From Jongsikchunia kroppenstedtii DSM 45133 (GTDB lineage Bacteria > Actinomycetota > Actinomycetes > Mycobacteriales > Mycobacteriaceae): a stretch of 64,000 nt of DNA. The notes under the pieces are model-generated. The model saw nothing but the letters and a program-made list of their open reading frames with translations, was not told where the DNA came from and did not search any database. Positions within the stretch are counted from its first letter, which is position 1; the number at the start of each line of letters is the position of its first letter. The position numbers were made by a program, and so were the translations under genes. This document shows positions 48,001 to 56,262 of the stretch, piece after piece. The DNA lies in contig NZ_AQYG01000048.1 of the NCBI RefSeq assembly GCF_000380485.1, positions 1 through 64,000 of the forward strand, written 5' to 3'.

Positions 48001-51000
48001 GCGGCACCGTCGATGCGGCCGCGCTGGGCGAGCTGACCGAGCAGATCACCGGCCGGGACGGCGCACTCGCCGCGGCGGCGCACGCGATCCTGGCCAAGCT
48101 GGGCCTGGACGAGGCGCCCGCCGATATTTTCGACGCGGACGAGGCCGATTCGGCCGCAATCGAATTGGTGAGCAACGAGCTCGGCACCGACTGGCTGCGC
48201 GCCGTCGCGCCGGCCTTCGACGCCCGCCGCGCGGTGCTGCTGGACGATCGCTGGGCCTCCCAGCGTGAGGATCTGGCCCGCCTGTGGCTGACCGACGAGC
48301 ACGACATCAATCGCGACCACGAGGACATCGCCGCCCGGTTCGCCGGCGCCGGCGACGTGGTCGCCGAGCACGCCACCTGGTGGCAGGGCAAGGCCCTCGC
48401 CGTCGGCGACAGCGTGCGGGCCCGCGTGTACGCCGACATCGCCCACGCCGCAGAAGATCCCGCGGCCGGTCAGTGGGCCGGCGAGGTCGCGGTCATCACC
48501 GGTGCCAGTGACGGCTCGATCGCGGCGGCGGTCGCCGGCGGACTGCTGCGCGGCGGTGCCACGGTCGTGGCTACCACCTCGCGGCTGAACGACGAGCGCC
48601 TCGCTTTCTTCAAGCAGCTTTACCGCGACAACGCCCGCCACGGCGCGGCGCTGTGGGTGCTGCCGGCGAACATGGCGTCCTACGCCGACGTCGACGCGCT
48701 CATCGAGTGGATCGGCAACGAGCAGACCGAGAATCAGGGCGGCGCGAACGTCGTCGTCAAGGACGAGCTCAAGCCGACGCTGCTGTTCCCATTCGCCGCA
48801 CCGCGCGTCATGGGCACCCTCGCCGACGCCGGCCCGCGGGCCGAGCTGGAGATGAAGATCCTGCTGTGGTCGGTGGAGCGCCTCATCGGCGGACTGTCGA
48901 CGATCCATGCGGATCACAACATCTCAGCCAAGCTGCACGTCGTGCTGCCCGGTTCGCCGAACCGCGGCATGTTCGGCGGCGACGGCGCCTACGGCGAATC
49001 CAAGGCCGCACTCGACGCGCTGGTCACCCGCTGGTCGGCGGAGTCGGCCTGGAACTCGTCGGTCACCCTGGCGCACGCGCTGATCGGCTGGGTGCGCGGC
49101 ACCGGGCTGATGGGTCAGAACGACCCGATGGTGGAGGCCGTCGAGGCCGCGGGTGTGCGCACCTGGAGCACCGACGAGATGGCCGTCGAGCTGCTGGCGA
49201 CGTGCTCGCCGCAGGCACGCTCGGAAGCGGCCGACAAGCCGCTGGTCGTCGACCTGACGGCCGGGCTGAGCACCGCGAATCTGGATCTGCCGGCATTGAT
49301 GGAGCAAGCCACCAAGGATGCCGACGAGAAGGCCGACGCCGCTGGGACCGACGCTATTGGGTCCGCCGATTCGGCCGTCGACACGATCGACGCCCTGCCG
49401 TCGCCGGCCCGACCGGATTCGGCACTGGCGCACACCTGGTCGGATATCGATGCGGCGCCGGAGGATCTCGTAGTGATCGTCGGTGCCGGCGAGGTCGGCC
49501 CCTACGGTTCGTCGCGGACCCGGTTCGAGATGGAGGTCTCCGGGGAGCTGTCGGCGGCCGGTGTCGTCGAACTGGCCTGGAACACCGGCCTGATCGTCTG
49601 GGAGGACACCCCGAAGCCGGGCTGGTACGACGGCGAGACCGGCGAGCCGGTCGCGGAGTCGGACATCGCCGAGCTGTACCACGACGCGGTCATCGAGCGC
49701 TGCGGCATCCGTCGCTACGCCGATGACGGTGCGATGGTGGATAATTCGGCGCCGCTGCTCGAGTCGGTATTCCTCGAGGAGGACATGACCTTCTCGGCCG
49801 GTTCCGAGGCGGCCGCCCGGGCGTTCCTGTCGGCCGAGCCGGCCAACACCCGCATCTTCACGGACCCCGAGACCGGCGACTGGAAGGTCACTCGTAAGGC
49901 GGGCACGCAGATTCGCGTTCCGCGCCGCTTCGAGATGAGCCGCACCGTCGGCGGCCAGATCCCGACCGGCTTCGATCCCACCCGCTGGGGCGTGTCGGCC
50001 GACATGGCCGAGTCGGTCGACCGGGTGGCCCTGTGGAACCTCGTCGCCACCGTCGACGCGTTCCTGTCGTCGGGCTTCGAGCCGGCCGAACTGATGCGTT
50101 GGGTGCACCCCGGCCTGGTGGCCAACACCCAGGGCACCGGCATGGGCGGCATGTCGTCGATGCGGTCGCTGTACATCGACACCCTGTTGGGCGAGTCGAA
50201 GGCGAACGACATCCTGCAGGAGGCGCTGCCGAATGTGGTTGCCGCCCACGTCGTCCAGTCCTACATCGGCAGCTACGGCGCGATGATCCACCCGGTCGCC
50301 GCCTGCGCGACGGCTGCGGTATCGGTCGAGGAGGGCGTCGACAAGATCAAGCTCGGCAAGGCGCTGTTCGCGGTCGCCGGCGGCTTCGACGACCTCGGCA
50401 TCGAGGGCATCGTGGGCTTCGGCGACATGTCGGCCACCGCAGACTCGGCGACCATGGCGGACAAGGGGATCGACCCGCGACGCTTCTCGCGGGCCAACGA
50501 CCGACGCCGCGGCGGATTCGTCGAATCGGCGGGCGGCGGCACCGTGCTGCTGGCCCGCGGCGACGTGGCCGCGCAGTTGGGCCTGCCGGTTCTCGGCGTC
50601 GTGGCCTGGGCCCAGAGCTTCGGCGACGGTGTGCACACGTCGATCCCGGCACCGGGCATCGGTGCGCTGGGTGCCGCACGCGGACAGGAGAATTCGCCGA
50701 TCGCCCGCGCCCTGCGGACCCTCGGTGTGAGCGCCGACGATGTCGCGGTGGTCTCCAAGCACGACACCTCGACGAAGGCCAACGACCCGAACGAGGCCGA
50801 GCTGCACGAGCGTCTCGCCGACGCATTGGGCCGCAGTGCGGGTGCGCCACTGTTCGTGGTGTCGCAGAAGAGCCTGACCGGCCACGCCAAGGGCGGCGCC
50901 GCGGCGTTCCAGCTGATCGGCCTGTGCCAGATGCTGGCGGCCGGCGTGATCCCGCCGAACCGCAGCCTGGACTGCGTCGACGAGGAGATGGCCGAGCATG

Positions 51001-51377
51001 CCCGGCTGGTGTGGCCGCGCGAGGCGCTGCGCTTCGGCGAGCGGTTCCCGCTCAAGGCCGGTCTGCTGACCAGCCTCGGATTCGGTCACGTCTCCGGCCT
51101 GATCGCGGTCGTGCATCCGGAAGCCTTTGTGGCGAGCCTGGATTCGCGGCAGCGTGACGATTACCGGGCGCGGGCCGCGGAGCGTTCGCGCCTCGGCCGC
51201 CAGCGTCTGCTGGAGTCGATGCACGGCGGCGATGCCGCGTACAGCCGGCCGGCGTCGGGACGTCGTCTGCCCGACGAGGAGTCGCATGAGGCCGAGGCGC
51301 AGATGCTGCTCGACCCGCAGGCTCGGCTCGACGAGCAGAACGCCTACCCGGCCGTCACCGGCACCACGGGTCAGTGA
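42081..51377 (+). CDS. fas: type I fatty acid synthase, single polypeptide
   Basis: A 3098-residue multifunctional synthase making C16-C26 acyl-CoAs, including mycolate precursors. Domain order as in mycobacterial FAS I: acetyltransferase (GHSQG, Ser160), enoyl reductase (LAGMTPTTVDPAIVAAAANGGHWAELAGGG, about 430), MaoC-type dehydratase (SGDHNPIHTD, about 1243), malonyl/palmitoyl transferase (AFPGQGIQSKGMG; GHSVGE, Ser1455), an Ala/Pro-rich linker (about 1755-1785), acyl carrier domain (phosphopantetheine Ser about 1828 in CDGVSSRRN), ketoreductase (VITGASDGSIAAAVAGGLL, about 2137), and ketosynthase (Cys2742 in VAACATAAVSVEEG; KHDTSTKANDPNE; TGHAKGG). Start GTG 42081 has the RBS GGGAGAG, which itself overlaps an alternative ATG at 42066. 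The stop overlaps the acpS start. Confidence 0.96.
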   Translation: MTIHEYRIGTHQLSDAADSATLIGRLEAGQLYAVAFGGQGVPWLAPLAELVVDADLDRELRALVTAAEQLLEPIADRLAPARPAGFAPLEWARAQAAAEAAEDLEDATAGSPAVPSHAILTSAAVSVPGIVLAQLAAIRALRKQGIDFTATPPVRIVGHSQGVLAVAALAEGSEGAGEGAILAFAQLIGAAGAIVAGRTGLVAGADGSPMLSVTNIEPQRMSEILDEYRETLAEDERAFAPVISIINGRRSVVLSGRPHQLRAVQQLCERIAESEADERTRKLTGGAPLNPTFDDLDVAIGFHHPALAPAVDLAVEWAGPLGPDAARAREAARAVLVDPVDWPDAIDSVVDAGAAWVLDLGPGDVATRLSSPLLRGRGVGHVAASTRGGQRNLFSPGGIPDVPAGWSTHRPQLVELPDGRRVVDTAFTRLTGRSPILLAGMTPTTVDPAIVAAAANGGHWAELAGGGQVTEAIFAENLAKLTELLEPGRQVQFNSLFLDPYLWKLQLGSTRLVQKARAAGAPLDGVIVTAGIPELEDAVELIDELADAGFPYVAFKPGTVEQIRSVIRIAAEAPHFPVIVHVEGGRAGGHHSWEDLDDLLLSTYAELRARDNVIVCVGGGIGTPERASAYLTGAWSVEHGYPAMPLDGILVGTAAMATLEATTAPEVKQLLVDTPGHPEWIGAGHASGGMASGRSQLGADIHEIDNAASTAGRLLDEVAGDADAVAARRDEVIAAIAGTAKPYFGDVATMTYRQWLQRYLDLSVDFRAAEVNWTDVTWEDRFVSMIERAQARLHPVDRGPIEALVTREQIIADPNAAVETIAAAYPEIDGDILHPADVAFFLELCKTSGKPVNFVPVIDKDVRRWWRSDSLWQAHDDRYAADAVCIIPGPVAVAGITRVDEPVADLLDRFEARIVADLTAAGVSASAAGARRLAGTSDGGVLRLATLADHVQWAGRMVPNPVVLLGDRDQWRFQNEDRGEHDPTGAVLERDGDTVVLRAPVGRSELTLVMEIDESAIDGGAPRVSADAAADAMRTLLTIAGGGDLPAARNGVATLTTELTPEIVADHAAVTTFSFPQRLTASVPRTGAGFINPDAVLGLAWPAIFAVIGAAEAADGTPLLEGLLDLVHLDHAARTVNEIPVAGAPVAVAAEVQSVDDADLGRVVTVEVTVSEATTDDGAEPKDLVVFTERFAVLGRGGGDALADPVRAGGALSADATDTTRRKLRVASITAPDFMGGFATVSGDHNPIHTDAVAAKMAGLGDPIAHGMWLSAAAQHVATSVDSVDPIPVPRALTGWTARFTGMVRLGDQIDLRVDRVGRDNGGDIIEVTAKVGDNLVMAATGRLTAPKTVYAFPGQGIQSKGMGLDARASSAAARDVWDRADAHTREALGFSILAVVRDNPTTLTVGDTVYHHPDGVLFLTQFTQVAMATLGVAQIAELKESGAFVEGAITCGHSVGEYNALAACAGVLPLNAVLEVVFQRGEAMHHLVPRDSKGRSNYRLAAIRPSQFGMSDDEVVEFVSELGRSEGEFLEVVNLNLLGSQYAIAGTVAGLERLEAEIDRRREEFGGKRAFILIPGIDVPFHSTVLRDGVPEFRHRLEELLPETLDPEILVGRYIPNLVPRLFNLSREYVQEVADLVPSEPLDDVLADWDSWAARPAELTRVLLIELLAWQFASPVRWIETQDLLFTPAERGGLGIERIVEVGVQSAPTLAGLATNTLKLPGYSDARVQVLNLQRDAAVVLSDEPDNDIEDDEIVEAAAEAPAAAAAPAAAPVVPAAPAADPGAPRPADIPFTPADAVNTVIAQWTKIRLDQIGPADTIEALCDGVSSRRNQLLLDVGTELGLGAIDGAAEADMGALAGTVNALARGYKPFGAVLTDAIGDQLRKVFGPKGKRPAYVAERVTSVWQLDSGWAQHASAMLALETREGASVRGGDLGSLGVDLGDIDGLIDAAVAKVGADRGIAVSKPVAAGSGGGTVDAAALGELTEQITGRDGALAAAAHAILAKLGLDEAPADIFDADEADSAAIELVSNELGTDWLRAVAPAFDARRAVLLDDRWASQREDLARLWLTDEHDINRDHEDIAARFAGAGDVVAEHATWWQGKALAVGDSVRARVYADIAHAAEDPAAGQWAGEVAVITGASDGSIAAAVAGGLLRGGATVVATTSRLNDERLAFFKQLYRDNARHGAALWVLPANMASYADVDALIEWIGNEQTENQGGANVVVKDELKPTLLFPFAAPRVMGTLADAGPRAELEMKILLWSVERLIGGLSTIHADHNISAKLHVVLPGSPNRGMFGGDGAYGESKAALDALVTRWSAESAWNSSVTLAHALIGWVRGTGLMGQNDPMVEAVEAAGVRTWSTDEMAVELLATCSPQARSEAADKPLVVDLTAGLSTANLDLPALMEQATKDADEKADAAGTDAIGSADSAVDTIDALPSPARPDSALAHTWSDIDAAPEDLVVIVGAGEVGPYGSSRTRFEMEVSGELSAAGVVELAWNTGLIVWEDTPKPGWYDGETGEPVAESDIAELYHDAVIERCGIRRYADDGAMVDNSAPLLESVFLEEDMTFSAGSEAAARAFLSAEPANTRIFTDPETGDWKVTRKAGTQIRVPRRFEMSRTVGGQIPTGFDPTRWGVSADMAESVDRVALWNLVATVDAFLSSGFEPAELMRWVHPGLVANTQGTGMGGMSSMRSLYIDTLLGESKANDILQEALPNVVAAHVVQSYIGSYGAMIHPVAACATAAVSVEEGVDKIKLGKALFAVAGGFDDLGIEGIVGFGDMSATADSATMADKGIDPRRFSRANDRRRGGFVESAGGGTVLLARGDVAAQLGLPVLGVVAWAQSFGDGVHTSIPAPGIGALGAARGQENSPIARALRTLGVSADDVAVVSKHDTSTKANDPNEAELHERLADALGRSAGAPLFVVSQKSLTGHAKGGAAAFQLIGLCQMLAAGVIPPNRSLDCVDEEMAEHARLVWPREALRFGERFPLKAGLLTSLGFGHVSGLIAVVHPEAFVASLDSRQRDDYRARAAERSRLGRQRLLESMHGGDAAYSRPASGRRLPDEESHEAEAQMLLDPQARLDEQNAYPAVTGTTGQ

Positions 51378-51772
51378 GCGTCGTCGGAATCGGGATCGAC
51401 CTCGTGTCGATCCCGATGTTCGCCGAGCAATTGCGTCAGCCCGGAACCGCGTTCGCACAGGGCAACTTCACCGTCGCCGAGCGACGTGATTCTGCGGTCG
51501 GAACCAGCCGTGAGACAAGACATCTCGCGGTCCGCTGGGCGGCGAAGGAAGCGGTGATCAAGGCCTGGTCGACCAGCCGGTACGGCCGGTCACCCGTGCT
51601 GAAGACGGTGCCGCCGACCGACATCGAGGTGGTGACGGACGCGTGGCGGCGGCCGGCGATCCGGTTGTCGGGCGAGATCGCGGAGCACCTGCGCGACTGC
51701 ACGATTCACCTGTCGCTGACGCACGACGGCGACACCGCCGGCGCGGTGGCGGTGATCGAAGACAACAAGTAG
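51374..51772 (+). CDS. acpS: holo-[acyl-carrier-protein] synthase
   Basis: Transfers phosphopantetheine from CoA to the acyl carrier domain of FAS I. The 132-residue protein shows IGIDLVSIPMF (metal Asp) and RWAAKEAVIKAW (metal Glu), with THDGDTAGAVAVIE at the end. GTG 51374 overlaps the fas stop (GTGA), so enzyme and target are co-translated, as Rv2524c-Rv2523c. Confidence 0.95.
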   Translation: MSVVGIGIDLVSIPMFAEQLRQPGTAFAQGNFTVAERRDSAVGTSRETRHLAVRWAAKEAVIKAWSTSRYGRSPVLKTVPPTDIEVVTDAWRRPAIRLSGEIAEHLRDCTIHLSLTHDGDTAGAVAVIEDNK

Positions 51773-51780
51773 CAAGTAGC

Positions 51781-51817
51781 GACGCGGGTCGGCCCGAGAC
51801 CCGGGCCGACCTGCGTC
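51781..51817. terminator. terminator between acpS and the TetR gene
   Basis: GACGCGGGTCGGCCC (51781-51795) pairs with GGGCCGACCTGCGTC (51803-51817), 15 bp with one G-U, around 7 bases. The genes converge here. There is no long T-run. Confidence 0.7.
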
Positions 51818-51827
51818 GTTCAGTCAG

Positions 51828-52442
51828 CTACTCGGTCTCCTCCAGCATCAGGTAGCCGCCGAGCATCCGTTTGAGTTCGGCGACGACCCGGGCGTGGTTC
51901 TGGCCATCGCGCACCGAGAAGCTCAGCAGCGAGTACGCGGTGTGCACCAACACCTCCGACATCATGTGCCGGCGGGCCCGCTGGCTGGGCGTCAGCGGCG
52001 ACAGGATGCGCGAGACCTGGTCGGCCAGCTCCTTCTCGTGGATCGCGGCGGTGGCGCGGGTGGCCGGCGTCGACTGCACCGCGAGCCACACGGCGCGCCG
52101 CGACGGGTCGTCGCGCCAGAGCCGGGCGAGGTGATCGAGAAACTTCTCCAGCAGCCGCAGCCAGTTCAGCGACGGGATCTCGTTGGCGAACGCCTCGAGC
52201 TCACTCTGCACGGCGACGGCGTCCTGACGATCGAGCTCGCAGACGATGACGTACTTGTTCGCGAAGTACTGGTACAGCGTGCCGATCGGGACGCCGGCGC
52301 GGGCGGCGATCTCTTCGCAGGTCAGCGATTCGAAGCCAACCTCGATGAGCAGTTCGCGCGCCGCCGAGAGCATGGCGTCGAACCGCAATTGGCTGCGCTG
52401 CTGCGTCGGCCGCTTCCGCGGGAGCAGCGGCTGCGCAGTCAT
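51828..52442 (-). CDS. TetR family transcriptional regulator
   Basis: A 204-residue repressor. The HTH is in residues about 18-65: RFDAMLSAARELLIEVGFESLTCEEIAARAGVPIGTLYQYFANKYVIVCEL. The C-terminal ligand domain resembles the TetR_C type with HMMSEVLVHTAYSLLSF. ATG 52442 (MTAQPLLPRKRPTQQ) is the first start consistent with the family; the longer frame runs into bcp. It sits between acpS and bcp, where M. tuberculosis has Rv2522c. Target unknown; fas is a possible candidate only by position. Confidence 0.9.
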   Translation of the reverse strand: MTAQPLLPRKRPTQQRSQLRFDAMLSAARELLIEVGFESLTCEEIAARAGVPIGTLYQYFANKYVIVCELDRQDAVAVQSELEAFANEIPSLNWLRLLEKFLDHLARLWRDDPSRRAVWLAVQSTPATRATAAIHEKELADQVSRILSPLTPSQRARRHMMSEVLVHTAYSLLSFSVRDGQNHARVVAELKRMLGGYLMLEETE

Positions 52443-52470
52443 TGTCGTGTTGTCCACGGGACCGTCTGAC

Positions 52471-52965
52471 TCAGACCGACAGGTCCCGCCGAAGCTTGGC
52501 GACGTGGCCGGTGGCGCGCACGTTGTACTGGGCCACCTCGATCTTGCCGTCGGCACCGACGACGAAGGTCGAGCGGATGACGCCGGTGACGGTCTTGCCG
52601 TACATCTTCTTCTCACCGAAGGCGCCCCACGCGGTGAGCGTGCTGCGCTCGGGGTCGGACAGCAGCGGGAAGGTCAGCTTCTCGTTGTCGCGGAACTTGG
52701 CCAGCTTCTCGGGCTTGTCGGGCGACACGCCGATCACGTCGAGCCCGGCATCGCCCAGCTCGCTGAGGCTGTCCCGGAAGTCGCAGGCCTGCTTGGTGCA
52801 CCCGGGGGTGCTGGCCGCGGGGTAGAAGTACACGATGACGCGCTTGCCCTTGTAATCCTTCAGGTCGACGATGTTGCCGTCGGCATCGGGCAGTCGCAGT
52901 TTCGGAGCCTTGTCGCCGGGTTCGAGCCGCAAGTTACCTGTTTTGAGCCCTGAATTATCGGTCAC
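52471..52965 (-). CDS. bcp: thioredoxin-dependent thiol peroxidase (BCP)
   Basis: A 164-residue peroxiredoxin that reduces hydroperoxides. YFYPAASTPGCTKQACDFRD holds the peroxidatic Cys and a second Cys five residues later; DKPEKLAKFRDNEKLTFPLLSD is family-typical. GTG 52965 (VTDNSGLKTG) is chosen because TAGCGT lies 7 bases upstream; frames further upstream cross the divergent promoter. Orthologue by position: Rv2521. Confidence 0.93.
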   Translation of the reverse strand: MTDNSGLKTGNLRLEPGDKAPKLRLPDADGNIVDLKDYKGKRVIVYFYPAASTPGCTKQACDFRDSLSELGDAGLDVIGVSPDKPEKLAKFRDNEKLTFPLLSDPERSTLTAWGAFGEKKMYGKTVTGVIRSTFVVGADGKIEVAQYNVRATGHVAKLRRDLSV

Positions 52966-52972
52966 GCCGTTC

Positions 52973-52978
52973 ACGCTA
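52973..52978 (-). promoter_or_regulatory. -10 box TAGCGT for bcp (leaderless)
   Basis: On the minus strand TAGCGT ends 7 bases before the GTG at 52965. Confidence 0.45.
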
Positions 52979-53091
52979 CGGTAATAGCCTGATCGGTGAA
53001 CACGACACTCACTGGTGCAGCAACGATGATGCCCACGGCGAAGCCGATTGCAGAGAGCCATGGCGACGCCGATCGAACTGAGGAGGTCCCG

Positions 53092-53313
53092 GTGGCCCGC
53101 GACAGCGAAAACATCGAGCGTGAGATCGAGCAGGCCCGCAACGAGCTGGCCCAGAGCCTGGATGCGCTCGCCGTGCGTGCCAATCCGCAGCGGCTCGCCG
53201 CCGACGCGCAGGCAAGCGTCATGGCGACCTTGAACAAGCCCGTCGTTCGGTATTCACTGGTGGGAGTCGGCGTCGTTGTGATCGCCGTCATCATCAAGAA
53301 GGTGGTCAGCTAG
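53092..53313 (+). CDS. DUF3618 small membrane protein
   Basis: A 73-residue protein: amphipathic start ARDSENIEREIEQARNELAQSLDALAVRANPQRL followed by one C-terminal membrane helix (YSLVGVGVVVIAVIIKK). This is the DUF3618 pattern and matches Rv2520c. GTG 53092 has the strong RBS AGGAGG at 53081-53086; a longer frame from GTG 52996 exists, but its extra residues are not family-like. Function unknown. Confidence 0.85.
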   Translation: MARDSENIEREIEQARNELAQSLDALAVRANPQRLAADAQASVMATLNKPVVRYSLVGVGVVVIAVIIKKVVS

Positions 53314-53351
53314 GCGTTCGCGCCCGCTGGCCCTCCCGAGAGGAGCCGGCG

Positions 53352-54905
53352 ATGACAGCCGTAGAGAACTCCCCGGGCACGTCGACCGCGCAGCCGCGGC
53401 AGGTGGACGTGCACAACCCCGCCACGGGCGGACTCGTGGGCTCGGTGCCGATCGATTCCGCGGCCACGGTCGCCGCGAAGGTCGCCAAACTCCGTGTCGC
53501 GCAGAGCGAATGGGAGGCGATGGGCCCGGCGGGCCGGCGTGGCTGGCTGCTGCAGTTCCAGGACTGGATCCTCGACCACGCCGAGCACATCGCCGATGTG
53601 CTGCAGTCCGAGACCGGCAAGGTGCGCAGCGAAGCGGTGGTCGAGGCGCCGATGGCCGCCGACCTGCTGAAATACTGGGCCAACAGCGCCCGCGAGTTCC
53701 TCGCCGATCGCAACCCGAAACCCCATGCGCCGCTGGGAAAGACGAAGCGGCTAACCCAGGTGTACCGGCCGTATCCGGTGGTCGGTGTGATCACGCCGTG
53801 GAACTTCCCGTTCGCCATGCCGGCGCTCGATGTGATCCCGGCGCTGGCCGCCGGGGCGGCCGTGCTGCTCAAGCCGTCCGAGGTGACCCCGCTGTCGGCC
53901 GTGGAGTTCGTGCGCGGCTGGACCGAGATCGGCGCGCCCTCGGTGCTCGACATCGCGACCGGCTACGGCGAGACCGGCGCGGCTGTGGTGGACAACGCCG
54001 ACTACGTGCAGTTCACCGGTTCCACCAAGACCGGGCGCCTGATCGCTCAGCAGTGTGCGTCCCGGCTCATCCCGTACAGCCTCGAGCTCGGCGGCAAGGA
54101 CCCGGCGATCGTGCTGGCCGATGCCGACCTCGACCGCGCGGCGAACGGAGTCGCCTGGGGTGGCCTCTTCAACTCCGGTCAGGTCTGCGTCTCGATCGAG
54201 CGGGTGTATGTCGAGGAGGCGGTGCACGACGAGTTCGTCGAGAAGCTGGTGGCCAACGTCGAGGCGCTGCGCCAGGGCAATGACGATCGCGGCTACAAGT
54301 TCGATGTCGGGGCGCTGGCCACCGGCACGCAGCGCGACATCGTGAGCAAGCATGTCGACGAGGCGATCGCGGCCGGCGCCGTGGCCCGCACCGGCGGCAA
54401 GCCGACCGGCGTCGGGACCTTCTACGAGCCGACCGTGCTCACGGGCGTCGACCAGTCGATGTCCTGCATCCGCGAGGAGACGTTCGGGCCGACGATCCCG
54501 GTCGTCAAGGTGGCGAACGCCGACGAGGCGGTGCGCCTGGCGAACGACTCCGAGTACGGCTTGTCGGCGACGGTGTGGACCGGCGACCTCGACCGCGGGG
54601 AGGTGATCGCGCGGCAGCTGGAGGCAGGCGCCGTCAACATCAACGACGCGCTGGCGAACCTCTTCAGTTTTGCGCTGCCGATGGGCGGCTGGAAGGAATC
54701 GGGTGTCGGTGCCCGCTGGGGCGGACCGGCCGGAATCCTCAAATACTGTCGCGTGCAGGCGATCACGGCGCCGCGGGTGCCGGTTCAGCAGAAGGAGCTG
54801 AACTGGTATCCGTACTCCAAGCGCAACAGCAGGATCGCCATGGGCATCATGCGCGCCTCGGCGGCACGCGGCCTGCGCAAGTTCCGGCGTGGAGGCAAGA
54901 GTTAG
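53352..54905 (+). CDS. gabD2: succinate-semialdehyde dehydrogenase [NADP+]
   Basis: A 517-residue aldehyde dehydrogenase: VGVITPWNFPFAMPALDVIPALAAGAAVLLKPSE (cofactor site), FTGSTKTGR, LELGGKDPAIVLADADLD (catalytic Glu), NSGQVCVSIERV (nucleophile Cys279), EETFGPTIPVV and NDSEYGLSATVW. The GabD2-type label is inferred from overall likeness to mycobacterial GabD2; other aldehyde substrates are possible. ATG 53352 follows GAGAGGAGC. Confidence 0.85.
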   Translation: MTAVENSPGTSTAQPRQVDVHNPATGGLVGSVPIDSAATVAAKVAKLRVAQSEWEAMGPAGRRGWLLQFQDWILDHAEHIADVLQSETGKVRSEAVVEAPMAADLLKYWANSAREFLADRNPKPHAPLGKTKRLTQVYRPYPVVGVITPWNFPFAMPALDVIPALAAGAAVLLKPSEVTPLSAVEFVRGWTEIGAPSVLDIATGYGETGAAVVDNADYVQFTGSTKTGRLIAQQCASRLIPYSLELGGKDPAIVLADADLDRAANGVAWGGLFNSGQVCVSIERVYVEEAVHDEFVEKLVANVEALRQGNDDRGYKFDVGALATGTQRDIVSKHVDEAIAAGAVARTGGKPTGVGTFYEPTVLTGVDQSMSCIREETFGPTIPVVKVANADEAVRLANDSEYGLSATVWTGDLDRGEVIARQLEAGAVNINDALANLFSFALPMGGWKESGVGARWGGPAGILKYCRVQAITAPRVPVQQKELNWYPYSKRNSRIAMGIMRASAARGLRKFRRGGKS

Positions 54906-55890
54906 CGCGGAAGCCTCGATCTCACACCACCAGGTGCCGGTCGGGGATATCGAGCTGCATGCCGCCGTCTGCGGGCAGGGGCCGGCCGTCGTGCTGTGCC
55001 ACGGATTCCCGGGCCTCTGGTACTCCTGGCGCCATCAGCTGCCGGCGCTGGCCGCCGCGGGCTATCGGGCCATCGCACTGGACATGCGCGGCTACGGGCG
55101 GTCCAGCGCGCCAACCGATCCGGCCGCCTATGACCGGGTGAATACGGTGGCCGACGTCGAGGGCGTCCTCGATGCCCTCGACGTCGACCAGGCGGTGTTC
55201 GTCGGGCACGATTTCGGCGCGCACCTGGTGTGGGATCTGCCTGACTGGCTGCCCGATCGCGTGCGTGGGCTGTTTCAGTTGTCGGTGCCGCGAGTGAAGC
55301 CGATGCCGATCCGGCCATCGGACGCCTTCAAATACCTGGCGTCGCAACACTTCGTGCACCTGGAGTACTTCCAGGAGCCGGGGGTGGCAGAGGCCGAACT
55401 GGACCCCCAACCACGGCGATTCCTCGCGACGCTGTTCCATGCGCTCAGCGGCGCCAACCGCTACCTGGACTGCTGGGAGCATCCGGCGTTCGTCGACGGC
55501 CGACGCAACGGTTATCTCGAGGTGCTTCCGGAGCCGCCGGCATTGCCGTGGCCGTGGTTGACCGATACGGAATTCGATTACTACGCAACCGAATTCGGTC
55601 GTACCGGGTTCACCGGCGGGCTGAACTGGTATCGCGCCGAAGATCGGGTGTGGGAACAGAACGGTGCCCGTGAGCAGCGGCCGATCGAGGTCCCGGTCGG
55701 GTTCATCGCCGGCAGCGTCGATCCGGTCCTGCAGATGCTGGGGGAGCACCCGTTCGAGCAGATGGAGGAGCTGGTTCCGGGGCTGCGAGGCGCGGAAATC
55801 ATCGATGGCGCAGGGCATTTCGTCCAGATGGAACGGCCGGAGGCGGTCACGTCCGCGATGCTGGGCTTCCTGGGTGAGGTGCATCGCTGA
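54889..55890 (+). CDS. alpha/beta hydrolase, epoxide hydrolase type
   Basis: A 333-residue hydrolase. HGFPGLWYSWRHQLPALAAAGYRAIALDMRGYG gives the oxyanion HGxP and DxRGYG motifs; nucleophile Asp108 is in VGHDFGAHLVW, where Asp rather than Ser points to epoxide hydrolase; the catalytic His310 is in GAGHFVQME. GTG 54889 overlaps the end of gabD2 by 17 bases, and no later start keeps the fold intact, so it is translationally coupled. Confidence 0.88.
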   Translation: MEARVSAEASISHHQVPVGDIELHAAVCGQGPAVVLCHGFPGLWYSWRHQLPALAAAGYRAIALDMRGYGRSSAPTDPAAYDRVNTVADVEGVLDALDVDQAVFVGHDFGAHLVWDLPDWLPDRVRGLFQLSVPRVKPMPIRPSDAFKYLASQHFVHLEYFQEPGVAEAELDPQPRRFLATLFHALSGANRYLDCWEHPAFVDGRRNGYLEVLPEPPALPWPWLTDTEFDYYATEFGRTGFTGGLNWYRAEDRVWEQNGAREQRPIEVPVGFIAGSVDPVLQMLGEHPFEQMEELVPGLRGAEIIDGAGHFVQMERPEAVTSAMLGFLGEVHR

Positions 55891-55945
55891 GAGTCGATTT
55901 CCTATTCGGGCGCTGCGCCTGTTATCGTTCCATCTCGCATCGCCT

Positions 55946-56021
<76 letters not shown>

Positions 56022-56023
56022 CG

Positions 56024-56052
56024 GAAGGCCACCCGAGAATCGGGTGGCCTTC
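56024..56052 (+). terminator. terminator after tRNA-Lys
   Basis: GAAGGCCACCCGA (56024-56036) pairs with TCGGGTGGCCTTC (56040-56052) around GAA, followed by TTCGTT. It begins two bases after the tRNA. Confidence 0.85.
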
Positions 56053-56262
56053 TTCGTTCCCGGACGTCTCCAGGTCATGCTTCGACCGGCGTCTAGCAGA
56101 GTTTCCGCCGTGCGAGTGGGACCGACAAGTGTGATGTATTCGAGATCCGGACATTGCCAGGTGGGTAAGCTGATTTGCCGCATTCCGGTTGGGGAGTACC
56201 CAGTGTTGGCCACTAGACTGCCGGTGATGTATCAGGTCGCGGGGGCGCCTGGCGGAGACTTT

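Noticed and set aside
41991-48917. 2308-residue open frame antisense to fas
   Set aside because: Its product is Arg/His/Gly/Asp-rich without any domain, and it mirrors the codon bias of fas. Stop-free antisense frames of this kind are expected in GC-rich genes.
48924-51458. 844-residue antisense open frame in the 3' part of fas
   Set aside because: Same reason: composition of a shadow frame, no family match, no RBS.
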